This document shows positions 1 through 4,588 of a stretch of 8,875 nucleotides of DNA, piece by piece. Position 1 is the first letter of the stretch. The number at the start of each line of letters is the position of its first letter. The stretch is from Thermoplasmata archaeon UBA184 (GTDB taxonomy: Archaea; Thermoplasmatota; Thermoplasmata; Lutacidiplasmatales; UBA184): positions 25,566 to 34,440 of the forward strand of contig DAEB01000036.1 in assembly GCA_002495185.1 (NCBI GenBank). The letters run 5' to 3'. The position numbers were made by a program, and so were the translations under genes. The notes under the pieces are model-generated. The model worked only from the letters and a program-made list of their open reading frames with translations. It searched no databases and had not been told where the DNA came from.

Positions 1-113
1 ACGGTCGACCCGCGGGTCCGCTGCGCGAACGCCTCCACGAACGGCGTCCGTGCTTCGATGCGCTTCAGCTCCCGGAGCAGCTCCGCCTGATGCTCGCGCA
101 GGTCGCCGTTCAT
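1..113 (-). CDS. 5' end of an unknown leftward gene (truncated by window edge)
   Basis: An open frame reads leftward from an ATG (complement of 111-113) to the window edge without a stop, giving about 37 residues. The peptide begins MNGDLREHQAELLRELKRI and is rich in Glu, Leu and Arg, so the start is probably a charged helix, possibly coiled coil. No family can be named from so little. Support comes from the uninterrupted frame, GC-rich wobble positions and a TATA-like box placed to give a nearly leaderless transcript. It is divergent from the protease gene at 435. The start could lie elsewhere and the frame could be fortuitous, since only 113 bases are visible. Confidence 0.5.
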   Translation of the reverse strand, partial: MNGDLREHQAELLRELKRIEARTPFVEAFAQRTRGST

Positions 114-434
114 GGGTTCCCCAGTCCTCGCGCCTCAGATAAGCGTACGGCATTTGGGACGCGCCTCCCTCGAGATGAAACGCTCCGACCGGAACCCAGT
201 CCGGCACTCCTTCCCCCAGCGACGTGCCCGCCACAAGGTTCACGTCCTAGGGAGGCATCGAGGAACCCTACCCGCCGACCGGGGAATGGTCTCCATGCCA
301 TCGGGGTCAGTCAGGGATGCCGGGCGAGCCGGCCCGTCGGGCTCGTTCGCGGATGTTCGGCGTCGCGGAAACCTCGGCTGGGACTTCTCGTCGGTGCGCA
401 AGGAACCGCTTGGGCGGCGGGTCGAGGTGGAGGC
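114..434. other. Divergent intergenic stretch of 321 bp
   Basis: This lies between the leftward partial gene and the rightward protease gene. The protease frame stays open upstream to about position 90, but the residues there are Arg/Pro-rich and look like read-through of GC-rich non-coding DNA. I see a TATA-like box for the leftward gene (136-143) and a purine-rich Shine-Dalgarno-like run just before 435. I see no clear TATA box for the rightward gene, no RNA gene and no obvious repeat. Confidence 0.5.
136..143 (-). promoter_or_regulatory. TATA-like box of the leftward partial gene
   Basis: On the minus strand this reads CTTATCTG and is centred about 25-28 nt upstream of the ATG at 113. In archaea the TATA box sits about 25-30 nt before the transcription start, so this spacing predicts a leaderless or nearly leaderless mRNA. 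The match to the archaeal consensus is only partial. Confidence 0.3.
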
Positions 435-1145
435 ATGAGTTGGTCGCGGAGCTACGCCTACGGATGGCCGGACGAACAGACGCTGGAACACCAGCCTAGC
501 ACGTCGTCCACGGAGATCTTGCAGATCCTCGTCGCCTACCTGGTCCTGACGTTCGACATGGTGGTGCTGTTCGGGGGCGTCAACCTGGCCGACGGCTTCG
601 ACACCTCATTCCTGAAGCAGTACCTCGTCCCGCTCGTCTCGGTCTCGGCCGCCGCGGCGCTCACGGGCTTCGTTGCCCACGAGATGGCGCACAAGGTCGC
701 GGCCCAGAGGAGAGGGTTCTGGGCGGAGTTTCGCGCCTCCCCCGTCGGGCTCATCGTCTCCGTGATCACGGCCCTTCTGGGGTTCCTCTGGGCGGCGCCC
801 GGGGCGACCGTCGTGAACGGAGTGCCCGAACGGGACCGCGAGGACTGGGGCCACATCGCGCTCGCGGGGCCCATGACGAACGTGGCGTTCGCGGCGGTGT
901 TCTACGTCGGGTCGGTCGGGGCGTGGCTTTTCTCCTCCTCGGACGCGTACTACTGGCTCCTCATGCTGGCGTTCGTGAATGGCTGGTTCGGGGTGTTCAA
1001 CATGATCCCGATCGGGCCGCTCGATGGAAGGAAGGTCTTCAGCTGGAGCGCCGCGATCTGGATCCTGGTGTTCGTGGCCGTCGCCGCCTTCGCGGCCGCG
1101 CTCGCGATCGCCTTCTACTACTACGGCGACCCGCTGTTCGTCTAA
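435..1145 (+). CDS. M50-family (site-2-type) intramembrane zinc metalloprotease
   Basis: The predicted product is a 236-residue membrane protein of the site-2 protease (M50) family, which cleaves substrates within the membrane. The zinc motif HEMAH is at residues 82-86 inside a hydrophobic helix. A conserved GPMTN motif is at 145-149, and the second active-site motif NMIPIGPLDG is at 189-198, with Asp197 the expected third zinc ligand. Hydrophobic segments lie at about 27-48, 63-82, 103-122, 141-166, 172-194 and 205-228. There is no PDZ or CBS domain, so this is a minimal core form. ATG435 is chosen because GAGGTGGAGG lies immediately before it and the upstream frame is low-complexity. It appears monocistronic. 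The substrate cannot be inferred. Some archaeal M50 homologues are annotated only as membrane proteins, but all catalytic residues are present here. Confidence 0.88.
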   Translation: MSWSRSYAYGWPDEQTLEHQPSTSSTEILQILVAYLVLTFDMVVLFGGVNLADGFDTSFLKQYLVPLVSVSAAAALTGFVAHEMAHKVAAQRRGFWAEFRASPVGLIVSVITALLGFLWAAPGATVVNGVPERDREDWGHIALAGPMTNVAFAAVFYVGSVGAWLFSSSDAYYWLLMLAFVNGWFGVFNMIPIGPLDGRKVFSWSAAIWILVFVAVAAFAAALAIAFYYYGDPLFV

Positions 1146-1232
1146 GAGCGCCGTCGAACGGTCGCCCGCTCCGGGCCCGCCTCCGGTCGAGCGCGGGTCC
1201 CGCCCCTCGCGGCGCTCGCCCTGAGAATCAGG

Positions 1233-1244
1233 AAAATGATTATG
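1233..1244 (+). promoter_or_regulatory. Candidate TATA-like element before the 1279 gene
   Basis: AAAATGATTATG is an A/T-rich island in a GC-rich gap. It is centred about 40 nt before ATG1279, so transcription would start near 1263 and leave a short leader containing GAGGA (1270-1274) as a Shine-Dalgarno-like site. This rests on composition and spacing only. Confidence 0.3.
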
Positions 1245-1278
1245 CGACAGGGAGCGATGCCCCTCTCCCGAGGATTCC

Positions 1279-1557
1279 ATGGCGTCGGTCAAGCTGCCCA
1301 TGTGGTACCGTGTCCTGGCATCGATCGTCGGTGTGCTGTCGATCGTGCTGGCCCTGATCGTGTTGGTCGAACCCGTCCTCGCGTTGTGGCTCCTGATCTT
1401 CCTGCTCGCTCTGGGGCTGCTCTTCATGGGCATGGACCGGCTCGTGGTCGGAATCTCGGGCCATCCGCTCGCGTGGGTCGAGGCGATGCTGCCCCCGTCG
1501 ATGTCCTCCGCCGCGGGAGGGACACCGCCGGGCTCGAGCCCGCCGCCGAAGACGTAG
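1279..1557 (+). CDS. Small two-helix membrane protein
   Basis: The 92-residue product has two strongly hydrophobic segments (about 11-30 and 33-52) separated by a short EPVLAL turn. A short amphipathic part (MDRLVVGISGHP, 52-63) follows, then a Ser/Gly/Pro-rich hydrophilic tail. The pattern resembles half of a DUF308/HdeD-type small membrane protein, which archaea carry in many copies, but this is a resemblance rather than a secure assignment. GAGGA lies 4 nt before the ATG and an A/T-rich box lies upstream. The stop is 101 bp from the stop of the convergent gene at 1659. Function is unknown. Confidence 0.72.
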   Translation: MASVKLPMWYRVLASIVGVLSIVLALIVLVEPVLALWLLIFLLALGLLFMGMDRLVVGISGHPLAWVEAMLPPSMSSAAGGTPPGSSPPPKT

Positions 1558-1658
1558 GGGCCCCGGGAGGCCTTCCGCCCCCGCCCGTCGCGGGCCGGGC
1601 CAGGAGTTCACCCCTCACGGGCGCCCGGAGGGTGCCCGCGCGTCACCGGCTCGAACGG

Positions 1659-2087
1659 TCAGCCCATCCAGTGCCAGAAATCGTCGTTCCAGAAGTCGAC
1701 GGATTCGTGAGCGTGTCGCAGGGGAGTGGGATGAAGCCCCTCCTCCTCGGCCGCATGCAGCTGCCGGCGGAGCTCGTCGGTCGTCTCGTTCGAAAGCGAG
1801 TCGAGGGTTCTCGCCAGGGCATGGGCGATCCCCGGGTCGAGGACCCGGTCGGGGTGGACTACGAGGAGCCGAAAGTGGTGGGATCGCCCCTCCTCCACCC
1901 GGACCACCTGCCAGGTGAGGGGCTCGTGCCGCTCCTTCTGGAGGCGGAACGCGGCGACGTTGCCGATCGCCTCCGCGACGAAGTTCTCGTCGGCCAGTCC
2001 GGGGGTAAGGTGGAGTTCTACGTCGAGCCCGCGATGCGTTGGGTCCACCTCCTTGCCGGCCCACTCCCGAACGAGCAGTTCGAACAC
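1659..2087 (-). CDS. Conserved-looking soluble protein of unknown function
   Basis: The 142-residue product begins at GTG (complement of 2085-2087). Going upstream in frame, no ATG, GTG or TTG occurs before the stop at 2160-2162, so this is the only good start. I do not recognise the family. Predicted layout is a strand (about 22-28, VELHLTP), a helix (33-51), a strand pair (58-79) around a turn, two helices (84-116), and a C-terminus rich in His, Asp and aromatic residues ending DFWNDDFWHWMG. There is no signal peptide or membrane segment. No Shine-Dalgarno is visible before the GTG, so the message may be leaderless. It is convergent with the small membrane gene on its left. A shadow ORF is possible, but its composition (balanced, with hydrophobic periodicity) resembles a real protein. 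Confidence 0.65.
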   Translation of the reverse strand: MFELLVREWAGKEVDPTHRGLDVELHLTPGLADENFVAEAIGNVAAFRLQKERHEPLTWQVVRVEEGRSHHFRLLVVHPDRVLDPGIAHALARTLDSLSNETTDELRRQLHAAEEEGLHPTPLRHAHESVDFWNDDFWHWMG

Positions 2088-2277
2088 CGAAGGTCGCGGT
2101 GCTTCGTTGCACGCCCGCGAGGTATCGACCGTACTTCCGTGTTTCCCGCACCGGGCCCGCTACTCGCGAACCGTTGGCGTCCTCGATCGGACGGGCCGTT
2201 CGGGGAGGCCCGCATCCGCGCGGCGCACGGGCCGCAACCATGAACACGTTCATCACGCACGGCGCGATCCGCCTCTC

Positions 2278-2529
2278 GTGGCCGCGGTACCGCCTCCCCC
2301 TCGGGCCCCGGTTCTCGCATCTCGCGAGGTCGCCTCCCACTACGTCGAGTATGCTCGATGGGACGCCCGAGGTTGGCTCTGGTTCTTCGGCGCCCTGCTG
2401 ATCGGCTTCGCGGTGATTGCCGGGCCCGTGTCCTCGGAGTGGGGCACGGCGTTGCTTCTCGGCTTGGTGGGGCTGGCGCTGATCGTCGTCGGCGTGTGGC
2501 TTCATCTGTACCGGCGCGCGGGATTCTGA
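2278..2529 (+). CDS. Small two-helix membrane protein, start uncertain
   Basis: The secure part is the C-terminal region, with two hydrophobic helices (about residues 32-50 and 57-76) and a basic end, HLYRRAGF. This matches a small membrane protein with positive-inside topology. The N-terminal limit is unclear. GTG2278 is the only plausible in-frame start after the frame leaves the overlap with the opposite-strand gene, but it lacks a ribosome site and gives a Pro-rich first 12 residues. An ATG at 2240 lies in another frame and opens MNTFITHGAIRLSWPRYR. A one-base error or a true frameshift between 2240 and about 2340 could join the two. No function can be assigned. Confidence 0.5.
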   Translation: MAAVPPPPRAPVLASREVASHYVEYARWDARGWLWFFGALLIGFAVIAGPVSSEWGTALLLGLVGLALIVVGVWLHLYRRAGF

Positions 2530-2636
2530 TTCCGGAGTCCAGCGACCGACCTTCGTGCGGCTGCGCACGACGGATTCTCACCTCGGACGGCTCTGCCGCC
2601 GTCGAGAGTGAACCGGAAGGTCGACCGGAGGGGATG

Positions 2637-2690
2637 GGTGCTCCTCGGGGATTTGAACCCGCGTTGGAGTTTATCCGTCCGTTCGGCTCC
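2637..2690 (-). pseudogene. Degenerate tRNA-Glu 3' fragment (putative attachment-site scar)
   Basis: On the minus strand this matches the 3' part of the tRNA-Glu gene at 4402-4501. It shares an exact 22-bp block (2648-2669), an 8-bp block over the 3' end (2637-2644, GGTGCTCC on the plus strand) and an 8-bp block from the intron (2683-2690, TCGGCTCC). The copy is broken: one base is lost beside the T-stem, so only three T-stem pairs remain. No 5' half (acceptor strand, D-arm, anticodon arm) is visible upstream on the minus strand. It has the same orientation as the intact tRNA and lies on its 3' side. This is what the distal attachment site of a tRNA-targeting element looks like. It could also be a simple partial duplication or the 3' half of a split tRNA. 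Confidence 0.7.
2648..2669 (+). repeat. 22-bp direct repeat, left copy
   Basis: This copy is identical to 4412-4433. It covers the T-arm, the variable loop and part of the 3' anticodon stem of tRNA-Glu. The flanking bases differ on both sides, so the exact match is 22 bp within a longer imperfect similarity (2637-2690 against 4400-4448). Confidence 0.9.
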
Positions 2691-2693
2691 TGT

Positions 2694-2717
2694 CGATTTT
2701 CTCGCGCTCGAAAATCG
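2694..2717. promoter_or_regulatory. 24-bp inverted repeat upstream of the HbpS-like gene
   Basis: CGATTTTC and GAAAATCG are perfect 8-bp arms around the 8-nt loop TCGCGCTC. It is the most A/T-rich patch in the gap and ends 44 bp before ATG2762. The right arm lies about where an archaeal TATA/BRE region would fall for a start near 2740. It may be an operator for a dimeric regulator of the two-gene unit. In RNA it could form a hairpin and end transcription from the gene on its left. The role is inferred. Confidence 0.5.
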
Positions 2718-2761
2718 TGCGGTTCATGTAGTGCCAATCGGTCGGTTCGCGGGGTGTCGCC

Positions 2762-3166
2762 ATGGAGGAGATCACCGACATGCAAGCGTGGGCCGCGATC
2801 GAAGCCGCGATGAAGAAGTCCAAAGAAATCGGCACAAAGATGGATATCGCGGTGGTCGACGCCGGCGCGAACCTGAAGGGATTCCTCCGGATGGACGACG
2901 CCTGGATCGGCAGCATCGACATCTCGATCAAGAAGGCCCGCACGGCCCGATTCTTCGACATGAACACCGGGGAGATCGGCAAGCTCTCCCAACCCGGGGG
3001 CCCCCTCTTCGGGATCGAGCACTCGAACGGGGGTCTCATCTCGTTCCCGGGCGGGGTTCCGATCAGGTCGAAATCGGGCGCGATCATCGGAGCGATCGGG
3101 GTGAGCGGAAGCACGGTCGAGAACGACCACGCGGTCGCTGCCGCGGGAGCCAAAGCGGTCGCGTAA
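2762..3166 (+). CDS. HbpS/GlcG-like (Haem_degrading, PF03928-type) protein
   Basis: The product has 134 residues, the full length of the single-domain family that includes HbpS, GlcG and the PduO C-terminal domain. Visible hallmarks are an N-terminal helix (about 8-23), the core [18 protein letters not shown] (31-48), a helix [12 protein letters not shown] (51-62), GGVPI (97-101), and the closing [11 protein letters not shown] (110-122) followed by an Ala-rich helix. Members bind small ligands such as haem or cobalamin, or are of unknown role, and often sit beside oxidoreductase genes. The start is ambiguous. ATG2762 has no good ribosome site. GGAGGAG (2764-2770) lies 9 nt before an in-frame ATG at 2780, which would give 128 residues. 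It is followed 36 bp later by the dehydrogenase gene and probably co-transcribed with it. The ligand is unknown. Confidence 0.85.
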   Translation: MEEITDMQAWAAIEAAMKKSKEIGTKMDIAVVDAGANLKGFLRMDDAWIGSIDISIKKARTARFFDMNTGEIGKLSQPGGPLFGIEHSNGGLISFPGGVPIRSKSGAIIGAIGVSGSTVENDHAVAAAGAKAVA

Positions 3167-3190
3167 GCCGAGCGCGTTCCGAACCGGTCC

Positions 3191-3198
3191 GGAGGTGG
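3191..3198 (+). promoter_or_regulatory. Strong Shine-Dalgarno site of the dehydrogenase gene
   Basis: GGAGGTGG lies 4 nt before ATG3203 and is complementary to the anti-Shine-Dalgarno end of archaeal 16S rRNA. It fixes the start of the dehydrogenase and shows that internal genes of operons here use leadered initiation. Confidence 0.75.
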
Positions 3199-3202
3199 TG
3201 CG

Positions 3203-4348
3203 ATGAAAGCCAACGTCTACATGGGTCCGTACAAGCTCGAGGTGAAGGACAAGCCGAAGCCGAAGGTCGAGAGACCGACCGACGTGGTGCTCAAGATCAC
3301 GGCGACGTGCATCTGCGGCTCCGACCTCCACCTCTACCACGGACTCATCGCCCCCGACCTTCCGGGCCAGACCCTGGGTCACGAAAACGTCGGTGTCGTG
3401 GACGAGGTCGGCTCGGCCGTCCAGTTCGTGAAGAAGGGTGACCGGGTCGTCGTTCCGTTCAACATCAGCTGCGGCGCCTGCCAGTTCTGCAACTCCGGCC
3501 TCTGGTCGATGTGCGACAACGCGAACCCCTACAACCCGAAGGGACCGGGGGCGGCGTTCGGATACGCGAAGCTGCTCGGTGGGTACGACGGGGGCCAGGC
3601 CGAGTACCTGCGGGTTCCGTGGGCGGACACGATGTGCCTCAAGATCCCGGACAACGTCCGGGATGACCAGGCGGTCCTCCTCGCCGACATCTTCCCGACG
3701 GGGTTCTTCGGGTGCGACATCGCGGGGGTTAAACCCGGTCACGTGGTCGTAGTTGGAGGGTGCGGTCCGGTCGGCCTCATGGCCCAGATGAGCGCCCTGC
3801 TCCGCGGCGCGGCCCGGGTCTACGCGACTGACCGGGTCCCGGCGCGGCTCGAGCTCGCGAAGAAGATTGGCGCGGTCCCCATCAACGTCGATAAGGAAGA
3901 CCCGGTCAAGCGGATCCTCAGCGATACCGACGGGTGGGGGGCGGATGCGTGTGTCGAGGCGGTGGGTTACGAAGCGACGGGCAAAGGCGTGATGGCTCCG
4001 GGCCCGAAGGTGGAAGCGAAGCCGCTTGTCGTCCTCGAGACCCTGATGAAGGTCGCGAAGAAGGGGGCGGTCATCGGGATGCCCGGACTCTTTGCACCGA
4101 CGCCGGCGGACCCCGAGGGCCGAGTGAGCTTTCCGTTGGGTGCTGCCTTCACGAAGGAACTCGGGTTCCGCATGGGGCAGTGCAACGTGAAGAACTACAA
4201 CCGCTACCTGATGCAGGCAATTGCCGACAAGCGGGTCGACCCGTCGATCGTCATCACGCACCGGGAGCCCCTCGAGAAAGCACCGCAACTCTACGAACAG
4301 TTCGACAAGCGCGAGGGCGGGATCGTCAAGGTGCTGTTGAAGCCCTGA
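3203..4348 (+). CDS. Zinc-dependent alcohol/formaldehyde dehydrogenase (glutathione-independent FDH type)
   Basis: This is a 381-residue medium-chain dehydrogenase. Catalytic zinc ligands are Cys38 (in CICGSDLH) and the HE pair at 60-61. The structural zinc set is Cys90, Cys93, Cys96 and Cys104. The Rossmann motif GGCGPVG is at 185-191, and Asp210 (YATDR) at the end of the second strand favours NAD over NADP. The block VGYEATGKG, the long insertion before LETLMKVAKKGAVIGMPGLF, and NYNRYLMQAI match the layout of Pseudomonas glutathione-independent formaldehyde dehydrogenase and aldehyde dismutase rather than simple alcohol dehydrogenases. The likely reaction is NAD-linked oxidation of a small alcohol or aldehyde in the cytoplasm; the true substrate is unknown. 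A strong ribosome site sets the start. It forms a two-gene unit with the HbpS-like gene and is convergent with tRNA-Glu. Confidence 0.9.
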   Translation: MKANVYMGPYKLEVKDKPKPKVERPTDVVLKITATCICGSDLHLYHGLIAPDLPGQTLGHENVGVVDEVGSAVQFVKKGDRVVVPFNISCGACQFCNSGLWSMCDNANPYNPKGPGAAFGYAKLLGGYDGGQAEYLRVPWADTMCLKIPDNVRDDQAVLLADIFPTGFFGCDIAGVKPGHVVVVGGCGPVGLMAQMSALLRGAARVYATDRVPARLELAKKIGAVPINVDKEDPVKRILSDTDGWGADACVEAVGYEATGKGVMAPGPKVEAKPLVVLETLMKVAKKGAVIGMPGLFAPTPADPEGRVSFPLGAAFTKELGFRMGQCNVKNYNRYLMQAIADKRVDPSIVITHREPLEKAPQLYEQFDKREGGIVKVLLKP

Positions 4349-4359
4349 AGGGTGGCGCG

Positions 4360-4375
4360 CCGGGTTCGCGCCCGG
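4360..4375 (+). terminator. Weak hairpin after the dehydrogenase gene
   Basis: CCGGG and CCCGG pair around TTCGCG 12 nt after the stop, followed by a modest T-containing run (CACTTAGTTTG). Archaeal termination relies mainly on T tracts, which are poor here. The site also lies between convergent transcripts (dehydrogenase and tRNA-Glu). Confidence 0.25.
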
Positions 4376-4411
4376 GCACTTAGTTTGCCGAACCCGAGAG
4401 GTGCTCCCGGC

Positions 4412-4433
4412 GGGATTTGAACCCGCGTTGGAG
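4412..4433 (+). repeat. 22-bp direct repeat, right copy (inside tRNA-Glu)
   Basis: This copy is identical to 2648-2669. Here it is part of the functional tRNA, covering most of the T-arm, the variable loop and the adjacent anticodon-stem bases. Together the two copies bound the HbpS-like and dehydrogenase genes. Confidence 0.9.
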
Positions 4434-4436
4434 GGT

Positions 4437-4461
4437 TTCCTCGGCTCCGTACCGGATGCCT
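4437..4461 (-). other. tRNA-Glu intron
   Basis: This is a 25-nt intron between tRNA positions 37 and 38. Both splice sites lie in 3-nt bulges, cut after the second base (CG|A and AA|A) as is typical of the archaeal splicing endonuclease. The interior folds as GGC(A)TCCG-GTA-CGGA-GCC with one bulged A. Confidence 0.85.
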
Positions 4462-4580
4462 CGAAGGCCCTCTATCCTTGACCGGACTAGACTACGGGAG
4501 CACCCTGTCGCGTCCGTCCCCGCGACACTACCCACCCGCTATGGAGCTTTCGTTGCGCCCGTCAAAGACGTGGAGGGTCG

Positions 4581-4588
4581 GTTATTTT
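4581..4588 (-). promoter_or_regulatory. A/T-rich box near the phoU stop, candidate tRNA-Glu promoter
   Basis: AAAATAAC on the minus strand overlaps the phoU stop codon and is the only A/T-rich run upstream of the tRNA. Used as a TATA box it would start transcription near 4555, with a leader of about 54 nt before the tRNA. Read-through from the pst operon is the alternative. Confidence 0.25.

Larger units (their letters stand above)
2530..2761. other. Intergenic region holding a tRNA remnant and an inverted repeat
   Basis: This 232-bp gap separates the small membrane gene from the HbpS-like gene. It contains a decayed copy of the tRNA-Glu 3' part (2637-2690), a perfect inverted repeat (2694-2717), and about 44 bp leading to the next start. 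No open frame here looks like a gene. Confidence 0.6.
4402..4501 (-). tRNA. tRNA-Glu (TTC) with a 25-nt intron
   Basis: The acceptor stem is GCTCCCG/CGGGAGC with discriminator A at 4402; CCA is not encoded (ACCT follows). The D-arm GTCT..GGAT with loop AGTCCGGTCAA closely matches archaeal tRNA-Glu. The anticodon stem is GAGGG/CCCTC (4468-4472 with 4431-4435), and the T-arm is GCGGG TTCAAAT CCCGC. The anticodon TTC is at 4463-4465. The intron (4437-4461) gives a perfect archaeal bulge-helix-bulge. The 4-bp centre CCTT/GAGG is flanked by 3-nt bulges CGA and AAA, the anticodon stem on one side, and GGC/GCC closing the intron hairpin on the other. Splicing leaves the 7-nt loop CCTTCGA and a 75-nt tRNA. 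Position 33 would be C rather than the nearly universal U. The gene lies 80 bp after phoU on the same strand. Confidence 0.93.

Noticed and set aside
90..434. 115-residue N-terminal extension of the M50 protease
   Set aside because: The extension is Pro/Arg/Gly-rich with no features, and a strong ribosome-site-like run directly precedes ATG435, the natural start for a core M50 protein.
606..1433. 275-codon minus-strand frame opposite the protease and the small membrane gene
   Set aside because: It is made mostly of Arg, Asp, Glu, His and Gly, is antisense to genes with clear membrane or catalytic motifs, and has no supporting start signal.
1618..1638. Hairpin CGGGC/GCCCG between the convergent genes as a terminator
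   Set aside because: There are only 5 pairs, no T tract on either strand, and such short GC matches are expected by chance in this GC-rich gap.
1236..2243. 335-codon plus-strand frame over the small membrane gene and the 142-residue gene
   Set aside because: It covers parts of two better-supported genes on opposite strands and has no coherent domain; it is a GC-rich shadow.
2018..4288. Very long (756-codon) open frame on the minus strand across the HbpS-like and dehydrogenase genes
   Set aside because: It is antisense to two genes with complete family motifs and has low-complexity Arg/Asp/His/Pro-rich composition, as expected from the complement of GC-rich coding DNA.
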